Assembly: GCA_025963425.1 (NCBI GenBank)
Contig: JAOPUQ010000150.1
Location: forward strand, 1 to 8,405
DNA from: Modestobacter sp.
GTDB taxonomy: Bacteria; Actinomycetota; Actinomycetes; Mycobacteriales; Geodermatophilaceae
Direction of reading: 5' to 3'
Length of the DNA: 8,405 nucleotides
A program made the position numbers and the translations under genes. Below the pieces are notes generated by a model. It was not told where the DNA came from. It made no database searches and saw only the letters and a list, made by a program, of their open reading frames with translations. Shown here in pieces: positions 1 through 5,732 of the stretch (positions are counted from its first letter, which is position 1; every line of letters begins with the position of its first letter).

Positions 1-2
1 AC

Positions 3-35
3 CTCACCGCCCCTGCTCCGGCGGCCGCCGCCTGA
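3..35 (+). CDS. Possible 3' end of a gene entering from the left edge
   Basis: One plus-strand frame reads an Ala/Pro-rich tail (LTAPAPAAAA) and stops at TGA 33-35, shortly before the hairpin at 61-92. Such a tail is common at the C-terminus of actinobacterial proteins, and a gene ending here would be convergent with the acetate symporter and share its terminator. Only ten codons are visible, so no family can be named and the frame may not be coding at all. Confidence 0.2.
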   Translation, partial: LTAPAPAAAA

Positions 36-60
36 CACCGCCCGAGGGGTCCGCACGGAA

Positions 61-92
61 CGAGGCGCGCCCCCGGCAGGGGACGCGCCTCG
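61..92. terminator. Strong hairpin, probable terminator of the symporter operon
   Basis: The arms CGAGGCGCG (61-69) and CGCGCCTCG (84-92) pair perfectly. After one C/A mismatch the stem continues with CCCC (71-74) against GGGG (79-82), closing a four-base loop. The hairpin starts 27 bases past the stop of the minus-strand symporter gene. There is no real U-tract on either side, as is usual for actinobacterial terminators. It could also serve a plus-strand gene ending near position 35. Confidence 0.6.
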
Positions 93-119
93 TGTCGTGC
101 CGTGCGGGGTGCCGTCAGC

Positions 120-1757
120 TCAGTGCGGGACCGCCTTCTCCGCGCCGATGCCGGTCAGCGACCGCACCTCGAGCTCGGCGTACTTGTCGACGTCCGGCTT
201 CTCCTTGGACAGCTTCGTGCCCAGCCAGCCGAGGAAGAACGACAGCGGGATGGAGACCAAGCCGGGGTTGTTGAGCGGGAACCAGGAGAAGTCGGCGTCC
301 TGCAGCAGCGACGGGCTCTTGCCGGTCGCCGGGTTGACCGGTGCACCGGAGACGACCGGCGAGAAGATGATCAGGCCCACGCAGGCGATCAGCCCGCCGT
401 AGATCGACCACAGCGCGCCCTGGGTGGTGAAGTTCTTCCAGAACAGCGTGTAGAGGATCGTCGGCAGGTTGGCCGAGGCCGCCACCGCGAAGGCCAGCGC
501 CACCAGGAACGCGATGTTGATACCCGCCTGCAGCGCCAGGATGCCCAGGCCGATCGCCACCGCGCCGATCACGATCGCGGTGATCCGGGCGACCTTGACC
601 TCGGCGTCCGGCCGGACCTGCCCCTTCTTGATGACCGAGGCGTAGACGTCGTGCGCGAAGGACGCCGACGCCGTGATGGTCAGGCCGGCGACCACGGCGA
701 GGATCGTGGCGAACGCGACGCCGGCGATGATCCCGAGCAGCACGGTGCCGCCGAGCTCGAAGGCCAGCAGCGGTGCCGCGGCGTTGACCGCGCCCGGAGC
801 CGCGAGGATCGCCTCCTTGCCGACCAGGGCACCGGCGCCGTAGCCGATGACCAGGCTGAAGATGTAGAAGATGCCGATCAGCCAGATCGCCCACACCACC
901 GAGCGGCGGGCGTCCTTGGACGTCGGCACCGTGTAGAAGCGCATCAGCACGTGGGGCAGTCCGGCGGTGCCGAGCACCAGGGCCAGGCCCAGGGAGAGGA
1001 AGTCGAGCTTGGACGTCTCGGACAGGCCGTACTGGGCACCGGGGTCCAGGACGGCGGGCCCGCCGCGCTCAGCCGCCCCGCCGAGGAGCGAGGACAGGTT
1101 GAAGCCGTACTTGCCGAGGACCCAGATGGTCATCACCAGGGCACCGGCGATGAGCAGGGTCGCCTTGATCATCTGCACGTAGGTGGTGCCGCGCATGCCG
1201 CCGACGAGCACGTAGAAGATCATCAGCGCGCCGACGATGGCGACGACGATCGCCTGCGCGCCTTCCCCGGTGAGCCCGAGCAGCAGGGTGACCAGACCGC
1301 CGGCACCGGCCATCTGGGCCAGCAGGTAGAACAGCGACACGGCCAGCGTCGAGATGGCTGCCGCCGTGCGCACCGGCCCCTGCCGCATCCGGAAGGCCAG
1401 GACGTCGGCCATGGTGAACCGGGCGGTGTTCCGCATCAGCTCGGCGACCAGCAGCAGCGCCACCAGCCAGGCGACCAGGAAGCCGATCGAGTAGAGGAAC
1501 CCGTCGTAGCCGTAGACGGCGATGGCGCCGGCGATACCCAGGAACGAGGCGGCCGACAGGTAGTCACCCGCGATGGCCAGGCCGTTCTGGGTCCCGGTGA
1601 TGTTGCGCCCGGCGGCGTAGTAGTCCGCGGCGCTGGCGTTGTTGCGGCTGGCCTTGAAGGTGATGGCCAGCGTGATCAGCACGAAGATCCCGAAGATCGA
1701 GATGTTGATCGCCGGGTTGCCGATCGTGCCGCTGTCGGCGGCGAGCAGGTCAACCAC
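120..1757 (-). CDS. actP: Sodium:acetate/monocarboxylate symporter, ActP/MctC type (SSS family)
   Basis: Secondary transporter of the solute:sodium symporter family, expected to bring acetate and other short monocarboxylates (propionate, pyruvate) across the cytoplasmic membrane. The 545 residues match the usual length of ActP (about 550) and contain some 13 hydrophobic segments. The family core is clear: residues 64-105 (DYLSAASFLGIAGAIA and onward), MADVLAFRM at 116-124, and GLTITASASFAHD at 358-370, where serines 364 and 366 fall in the segment that contributes sodium ligands in SSS proteins. The start is GTG at 1757, preceded by AAGGAG six bases upstream inside the preceding gene, whose last 8 bases it overlaps, so translation is probably coupled. 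In Corynebacterium glutamicum the same pair (DUF485 gene plus mctC) transports acetate, propionate and pyruvate. No acetyl-CoA synthetase gene is present here. Family assignment is firm; the exact substrate range is inferred. Confidence 0.93.
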   Translation of the reverse strand: MVDLLAADSGTIGNPAINISIFGIFVLITLAITFKASRNNASAADYYAAGRNITGTQNGLAIAGDYLSAASFLGIAGAIAVYGYDGFLYSIGFLVAWLVALLLVAELMRNTARFTMADVLAFRMRQGPVRTAAAISTLAVSLFYLLAQMAGAGGLVTLLLGLTGEGAQAIVVAIVGALMIFYVLVGGMRGTTYVQMIKATLLIAGALVMTIWVLGKYGFNLSSLLGGAAERGGPAVLDPGAQYGLSETSKLDFLSLGLALVLGTAGLPHVLMRFYTVPTSKDARRSVVWAIWLIGIFYIFSLVIGYGAGALVGKEAILAAPGAVNAAAPLLAFELGGTVLLGIIAGVAFATILAVVAGLTITASASFAHDVYASVIKKGQVRPDAEVKVARITAIVIGAVAIGLGILALQAGINIAFLVALAFAVAASANLPTILYTLFWKNFTTQGALWSIYGGLIACVGLIIFSPVVSGAPVNPATGKSPSLLQDADFSWFPLNNPGLVSIPLSFFLGWLGTKLSKEKPDVDKYAELEVRSLTGIGAEKAVPH

Positions 1758-2124
1758 GGGGGGACTCCTTGCCCGCCGGGCTGGCGAACTGGTGGGCCTC
1801 GAGACGCTCGCGCATCTCGTCGGCGATCGGGTCGGTGCTGCGACCGGCGTGCCGCACGTAGAGCTGGGTGATCAGGAACGTGGTGACGAACTGGCCGAGG
1901 CCGAGGACCAGGCCGAGGGTGACGTTTCCGACCACCCGGGTGGACATGAAGTCGGTGGCGTACGTCGACAGCAGGACGTACAGCAGGTACCAGGCCAGGA
2001 AGGCCACCGTCATGGGGACGGCGAAGCGGCGGAAGCGGCGACGCAGCTCGGCGAACTCGGGCGAGTCCTGGGCCGCGCGGTACTCCTCCGGGGTCAGGAG
2101 CTTGCGTTCGGGCGGTTGGGTCAC
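1750..2124 (-). CDS. DUF485 small membrane protein, partner of the acetate symporter
   Basis: A 124-residue protein of the DUF485 (YjcH) family, found next to ActP-type symporters in many bacteria. Its function is not established; a role in assembly or activity of the symporter is the usual guess. Two membrane segments are visible, at about residues 34-56 (VPMTVAFLAWYLLYVLL) and 66-89 (NVTLGLVLGLGQFVTTFLI), with a charged N-terminal arm (EEYRAAQDSPEFAELRRRFRRF) typical of the family and a polar C-terminal tail carrying the usual region near ADEMRERLE. The start is GTG at 2124, chosen because GGAAGG lies six bases upstream. The coding end contains the ribosome binding site for the symporter gene and overlaps it by 8 bases, so this is the first gene of a two-gene operon. 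At 124 residues it is slightly longer than E. coli YjcH (about 104). Confidence 0.9.
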   Translation of the reverse strand: MTQPPERKLLTPEEYRAAQDSPEFAELRRRFRRFAVPMTVAFLAWYLLYVLLSTYATDFMSTRVVGNVTLGLVLGLGQFVTTFLITQLYVRHAGRSTDPIADEMRERLEAHQFASPAGKESPRG

Positions 2125-2153
2125 GGGACACCTTCCGTGTGCGTGGCCTGAGA

Positions 2154-2169
2154 GGTGATCGGGGTCACC
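2154..2169. promoter_or_regulatory. Inverted repeat in the divergent promoter region, possible operator
   Basis: GGTGATC and GGTCACC, separated by GG, form a 16-base inverted repeat with a single mismatched pair. It lies 30 bases upstream of the DUF485 start and about 90 bases upstream of the oxygenase. On the minus strand the motif TAGGGT (2167-2172 read in reverse) overlaps its edge and fits a TANNNT -10 element for the symporter operon, though no convincing -35 box is seen. An operator role is inference from position and symmetry only. Confidence 0.35.
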
Positions 2170-2212
2170 CTAGGATGCGCACCCCCCGTCCGGGAGGGGT
2201 GGTGCGCCAGCC

Positions 2213-2234
2213 GTGACCGGGAAGTGACCCGGAA
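2213..2234 (+). promoter_or_regulatory. Tandem 11-base direct repeat, possible response-regulator site
   Basis: GTGACCGGGAA is followed immediately by GTGACCCGGAA; ten of eleven bases agree. Pentamer GTGAC, six bases, pentamer GTGAC is the one-helical-turn spacing favoured by OmpR-family winged-helix regulators (in actinobacteria PhoP, MtrA and GlnR). A looser second pair with the same spacing (GTAAC 2248-2252, GTGAT 2259-2263) follows, running into the possible GTG start of the oxygenase gene. No regulator gene is in the window, so the binding protein is unknown. Confidence 0.35.
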
Positions 2235-2258
2235 ACGTCCCGCACCTGTAACGCGGGG

Positions 2259-3632
2259 GTGATCGCAGCCTGGTGCGATCAACGCATGGCCCTCACGAGG
2301 ACTGTCGGCACCCGGCTCGACCCAGGCACGGCCACCGGCTGGTACCCGGTGGCCCGCTCCGCCGACGTCGGGACGGCGCCACGGCCGGTGGGCGCGGGTG
2401 GCCGCGCGTACGTGGTGGTGCGGCTGCGACCCGGCGCCGAGGTGACCGCACTGTCGGCCCGGTGCCCGCACCGGCTGGTGCCGCTGGCCGCCGGCACCGT
2501 CGTCGACGGGCGCCTGCAGTGCCGGTACCACGGCTGGCAGTTCAACGCGGAGGGCCGCTGTGTCGACATCCCCTCCCTCGGCGCGGACGGCACCCCGCCG
2601 CCGCGCGCCGACCTGGGCGCCCCGTGGGCGGTGGAGGAACGGGACGGCTGGGTGTGGCTGGCCCCGGACCGGACGTCGTCGCTGCGCCCGCCCCGGGCCT
2701 CGGGGACGGCGCCGACCCCGGAGCCGGTGCCCGGGCCTCCCGCCCCGTCCGGGCCGGTGTTCGGCAACCTCGACCCCTCTCTGGAGCACGCCTGGCACCC
2801 GGTCGCCCTGGCCAGGGAGCTGCGCGACGGTGGTTACGTGCAGGTCCAGCTGCTGGGCCGGAACTGGACGGTGCACCGCAGCGCCGGCGAGCTGTACGGG
2901 GAGCCGCCGGCCTGGGGCGTGCAGGAGCGCTTCGGGGCGATCTGGCTGGCGCCGGCCGAGCCGCGGGAGCGCCCGCTGGAGGTGCCCGAGGACGCCGACC
3001 CCCGGTTCGTCGCCGCCTGGCTGCCCCCGGCGCGCAGCGGGTCCCCGGCCGGGCCGCTGGCCGACAACTTCCTCGACGTGGCCCACTTCCCGTTCGTGCA
3101 CGCGGCCACCTTCGGCGCATCGGACGAGAAGGAGGTGCCCGCCTATGACGTGGACCTCGAGGCCGGCGGGTTCACCAGCGTGCAGGACCAGTGGTTCGAC
3201 AACACCGAGGACCCCGGAGTGGCCGCCGGCACCCGGCCGCTGCGACAGCGCCGGCGGGCGACCTACGTGTACCGGGCGCCGTTCCAGCTGCTGCTGCGGC
3301 TGGAGGAGCTGGACGCCGGCGCGGTGAAGACCATCCTGTTCGTGCTCCAGCCCGAGGACGCCGACTCGACCCGCGTCTACACCTGCATGCTGCTGTCCGG
3401 GATCGGCGGCGCGACGGTCATCCCGCGGGGCGTGATCGCCGCGGAGGTCGCCTTCGAGGAGGCCGTGCTGGCCGAGGACCTGAACCTGCAGGCCCGGATG
3501 GAGAGCACCGGGCTGCCGCTGATGATGCGCGACGAGCTGCACGTGCGCGCCGACCGGCTGGGGGTCGCGCTGCGGCGCACGCTGGCCGACTTCGCCGCGG
3601 CCGACCACCGTCCCGAGCGCGCCAGCGCCTGA
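2259..3632 (+). CDS. Rieske non-haem iron oxygenase, VanA-like, with an extra degenerate Rieske domain
   Basis: Predicted cytoplasmic mononuclear-iron oxygenase subunit that would take electrons from a separate reductase (not in this window) for hydroxylation or O-demethylation; substrate unknown. Numbering is from the GTG at 2259. The intact Rieske domain covers about residues 26-138, with [2Fe-2S] ligands C69, H71, C88 and H91 in the C-x-H ... C-x2-H pattern. A Pro-rich linker (141-166) leads to a second segment (176-235) that repeats the start (WHPVALAREL) and end (WGVQERFGAIWLAP) of a Rieske domain but lacks the whole cluster-binding part. The catalytic domain follows, with N270, D273, H276 and H281 (NFLDVAHFPFVH) and a likely third iron ligand D407 (AED). 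About 450 residues against roughly 350 for VanA is explained by the extra domain. ATG at 2286 (448 residues) is an equally plausible start; neither has a good ribosome binding site. Divergent from the acetate operon. Confidence 0.85.
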   Translation: MIAAWCDQRMALTRTVGTRLDPGTATGWYPVARSADVGTAPRPVGAGGRAYVVVRLRPGAEVTALSARCPHRLVPLAAGTVVDGRLQCRYHGWQFNAEGRCVDIPSLGADGTPPPRADLGAPWAVEERDGWVWLAPDRTSSLRPPRASGTAPTPEPVPGPPAPSGPVFGNLDPSLEHAWHPVALARELRDGGYVQVQLLGRNWTVHRSAGELYGEPPAWGVQERFGAIWLAPAEPRERPLEVPEDADPRFVAAWLPPARSGSPAGPLADNFLDVAHFPFVHAATFGASDEKEVPAYDVDLEAGGFTSVQDQWFDNTEDPGVAAGTRPLRQRRRATYVYRAPFQLLLRLEELDAGAVKTILFVLQPEDADSTRVYTCMLLSGIGGATVIPRGVIAAEVAFEEAVLAEDLNLQARMESTGLPLMMRDELHVRADRLGVALRRTLADFAAADHRPERASA

Positions 3633-3663
3633 GCACCGGCGCCCCGCGGGGCATCATCGGGGC

Positions 3664-4116
3664 ATGTCGACACCCGGTGCGTTCGAGCGGGGCACCGACG
3701 GTCCCCGGGTCATCCTGGTCGGCGTCGACGGGTCGCCGACGTCGCTGCGGGCCGCCGCCTACGCCGCCGGGCTGGCCCGCCGGCAGCGGTCGAAGCTGGT
3801 CGCCGTCTTCGTCGCCACCGCCGCGCCGTCGATCGCCGGTTGGGTGCCCGGCGCGGAGCAGGTCGCGGTCGACGCCGCCGCCGAGGTGGACGCGGAGCTA
3901 CGGCAGCTGAAGACCCGGGCGGCCGAGCTGGGGATCGACGCCGAGTACCGCTCCGTGCGGGGTGACCCGGTGGCCGAGCTGTCCCGGATCGCCGACGAGC
4001 TGCCTGCCGACGCCGTCCTGGTGGGTGCCTCGGAGCAGGCCGGCCACCGGCTGATCGGCTCGATCGCCGTCCGGCTGGTGCGGGTAGGCCGCTGGCCGGT
4101 GACCGTCGTCCCCTGA
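3664..4116 (+). CDS. Universal stress protein, single UspA domain
   Basis: A 150-residue soluble protein with one UspA-type alpha/beta domain. Residues 15-23 (RVILVGVDG, then S) form the first strand with the acidic residue that contacts nucleotide in ATP-binding members. The C-terminal part has the family ending: VLVGASEQAGHRLIGS followed by AVRLVRVGRWPVTVVP. The nucleotide loop differs from the G-2x-G-9x-G-S/T pattern: the second glycine is Glu and the loop is about two residues shorter, so ATP binding is doubtful. This variant is, as far as I recall, common in actinobacterial Usp proteins. The gene starts 31 bases after the oxygenase stop and may be co-transcribed. ATG at 3664 has only a weak GGGG-like site just upstream. 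Usp proteins are usually induced by stress or growth arrest; a specific link to the oxygenase is not shown. Confidence 0.88.
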   Translation: MSTPGAFERGTDGPRVILVGVDGSPTSLRAAAYAAGLARRQRSKLVAVFVATAAPSIAGWVPGAEQVAVDAAAEVDAELRQLKTRAAELGIDAEYRSVRGDPVAELSRIADELPADAVLVGASEQAGHRLIGSIAVRLVRVGRWPVTVVP

Positions 4117-4139
4117 CGCGGGCGCGCCCCACCCCGCGG

Positions 4140-4207
4140 TGATCATGGCGTTCTTGCCGCGACCTCCGGTGTGTCCAGCCGTGCCCGGAGCCAGGAGCCG
4201 ATGATCA
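4140..4207. repeat. Short element with imperfect inverted ends, possible palindromic repeat
   Basis: The block begins TGATCATGG (4140-4148) and ends CGATGATCA (4199-4207), which are reverse complements at eight of nine positions. Inside it a second pair, CTCCGG (4164-4169) and CCGGAG (4185-4190), can pair around a 15-base loop. It sits in the gap between the stress protein gene and codA. The structure would suit a REP- or MITE-like intergenic repeat, but a single copy in one window cannot prove that it is repetitive. Confidence 0.3.
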
Positions 4208-4272
4208 ACACGAGAGCGCGTCTCCCGCGGCACCGTCGTGACCGGCGCCGAGCTCACCGGACCCGACGGCCA

Positions 4273-4391
4273 GAGCTGGGTCAGCAGGTGGCCGCGATCG
4301 TCGTGGTCGCCACGGTGGCCGGGCTGCTGGCCTCGGTGCTGCCGGCCCGGCGGGCCGCCCGCCGCCCCCGGTGGTGGCGATCGCGGGCTGA
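4273..4391 (+). pseudogene. Remnant of the C-terminus of an FtsX-type ABC transporter permease
   Basis: Reading from GAG at 4273, the frame gives ELGQQVAAIVVVATVAGLL followed by ASVLPARRAAR. This is the characteristic ending of FtsX/MacB-type permeases: the last membrane helix followed by the PARRAAR basic motif just before the C-terminus. After about 4362 the same frame turns into an Arg/Trp-rich run unlike the family. A shifted frame (CCG at 4362) reads PPPVVAIAG and stops at TGA 4389-4391, which is closer to a normal FtsX end, so a frameshift is likely. Nothing upstream resembles the rest of a permease, and there is no ATPase partner. An 87-codon open frame (ATG 4171 to 4434) spans the region but runs over the codA start, so I do not call it a live gene. 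Hydrophobic and basic motif are seen; decay is inference. Confidence 0.5.
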
Positions 4392-4421
4392 ACTGCCACC
4401 CGCTGAGCCCGACGGGCGACA

Positions 4422-5693
4422 ATGCGCACCGTGATCGACCTGCTGCTGCGCAACGCCGTCCTGCCCCGCACGACCGCCCCCGTCGACCTCGCCGTCGCCG
4501 GGGGCGTCCTGGTCCCCGCCGAGGGTCAGGAGGCGCGGGAGACCCTCGACCTGGGCGGGCGCCTGGTCACCCCGCCGCTGGTGGAGCCGCACATCCACCT
4601 CGACGCGGTGCTCACCGAGGGCCAGCCGCGGCCCAACGTCAGCGGCTCGCTGTTCGAGGGCATCGCGGTGTGGGCCGACCGGGTCCCCGACCTGACGCAT
4701 GACGACGTGCAGGCCCGGGTGCGGAAGGTGCTGCGCTGGCAGCTGGCCAACGGCGTGCAGACGGTGCGCAGCCACGTCGACGTCTGCGACCCCCAGCTCA
4801 CCGCTCTGCGGGCGCTGGTGGAGCTGCGCGAGGAGGTGCGCGGCGTGATCGACCTGCAGCTGGTGGCCTTCCCGCAGCAGGGCATCCTCGGCTTCCCCGA
4901 CGGCAAGGCGCTGATGGAGAAGGCGGTCGACCTGGGCGCGGACGTCGTCGGCGGCATCCCGCACTACGAGCTCACCCGCGAGGACGGCGTCGCCTCGGTG
5001 GAGTTCCTGATGGCCCTGGCCGACGACCGCGGGCTGCTGGTCGACGTGCACTGCGACGAGACCGACGACGAGCACTCCCGGTTCGTGGAGGTGATGGCCG
5101 CCGAGACCATCCGCCGCGGGATGGCCGGGCGGGTCACCGCCTCGCACACCACGGCGATGCACTCGTACAACGCTGCCTACGCCCACCGGCTGATCACCAA
5201 CATCAAGCGGTCCGGGATGCACATGGTCACCAATCCGCTGGACAACGCGGTACTGCAGGGCCGCTTCGACACCGGCCCCATCCGGCGCGGCCATACCCGG
5301 GTCAAGCAGCTGCAGGCCGCCGGTGTGACGGTTGCGATCGGGCACGACTCGGTGATGGACCCCTGGTACCCGCTGGGTTACGGCGACCCGCTGCAGGCAG
5401 CCTTCGTGCTGGCCCACCTCGGCCACATGAGCGGCGCCGAGGAGCTCCCCCGGCTGATCGACATGATCACGGTGGACGCCGCGACCGCCCTGGCTCTGCC
5501 GGAGAACCGGCTGCGGCCCGGCGACCCGGCCGACCTGGTCGTCTACGACGCGCCCACCGACGTCGACGCCCTCCGGCTGGTCGCGCGGCGCACGCTGGTG
5601 CTGCGCGGCGGCAGGGTGCTGGCCCGTACCGAGCCGGCCCGGACGACGGTCACCTGGGACGGCGTGGAGGAGGAGGTCACCTTCCTGCGCTGA
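4422..5693 (+). CDS. codA: Cytosine deaminase (amidohydrolase family)
   Basis: Cytosolic metal-dependent enzyme converting cytosine to uracil and ammonia in pyrimidine salvage. At 423 residues it matches E. coli CodA (427) almost throughout. Shared blocks include PHIHLD (H57 and H59, metal ligands), AFPQQGIL (Q152), VHCDETDDEHSRF (H210 metal ligand, E213 catalytic), ASHTTAMHSYN (H242), LQGRFDT, and GHDSVMDPWYPLG (D309 metal ligand, W315). The last block differs from E. coli GHDDVFDPWYPLG at two active-site-loop positions: S310 replaces E. coli D314, and M312 replaces F316 (numbering without initiator Met). Changes at D314 are known to shift preference from cytosine to 5-fluorocytosine, so the native substrate may differ slightly. 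The start could be ATG 4422 or GTG 4431; the latter is preceded at seven bases by GACAAT, as in leaderless genes. The hydrolase gene follows after 39 bases, and the matching permease is convergent beyond it. Confidence 0.93.
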   Translation: MRTVIDLLLRNAVLPRTTAPVDLAVAGGVLVPAEGQEARETLDLGGRLVTPPLVEPHIHLDAVLTEGQPRPNVSGSLFEGIAVWADRVPDLTHDDVQARVRKVLRWQLANGVQTVRSHVDVCDPQLTALRALVELREEVRGVIDLQLVAFPQQGILGFPDGKALMEKAVDLGADVVGGIPHYELTREDGVASVEFLMALADDRGLLVDVHCDETDDEHSRFVEVMAAETIRRGMAGRVTASHTTAMHSYNAAYAHRLITNIKRSGMHMVTNPLDNAVLQGRFDTGPIRRGHTRVKQLQAAGVTVAIGHDSVMDPWYPLGYGDPLQAAFVLAHLGHMSGAEELPRLIDMITVDAATALALPENRLRPGDPADLVVYDAPTDVDALRLVARRTLVLRGGRVLARTEPARTTVTWDGVEEEVTFLR

Positions 5694-5732
5694 TCCACCG
5701 GACTCCCCGGCGCGCACCAGGGCCGACGGGGG

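Noticed and set aside
102..1871. Long plus-strand open frame of 589 codons opposite the symporter gene
   Set aside because: It is the antisense shadow of high-GC coding sequence: the translation is Arg/Gly/Asp/Gln-rich and low complexity, while the minus strand encodes a textbook SSS symporter and DUF485 protein.
2121..3608. Minus-strand open frame of 495 codons opposite the Rieske oxygenase
   Set aside because: The composition is typical of an antisense shadow, with no recognisable domain. The plus strand carries clear Rieske and iron-binding motifs.
3641..3652. Palindrome GCCCCGCGGGGC between the oxygenase and stress protein genes as a terminator
   Set aside because: The stem is at most four or five pairs once a loop is allowed, there is no U-tract, and the next gene starts 12 bases later. 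It is most likely a chance GC palindrome.
4171..4434. 87-codon open frame as a functional small membrane protein
   Set aside because: Only the FtsX-like stretch is meaningful. The N-terminal part is Arg-rich low complexity, the end runs past the codA start, and no ribosome binding site is seen. It is better described as a remnant.
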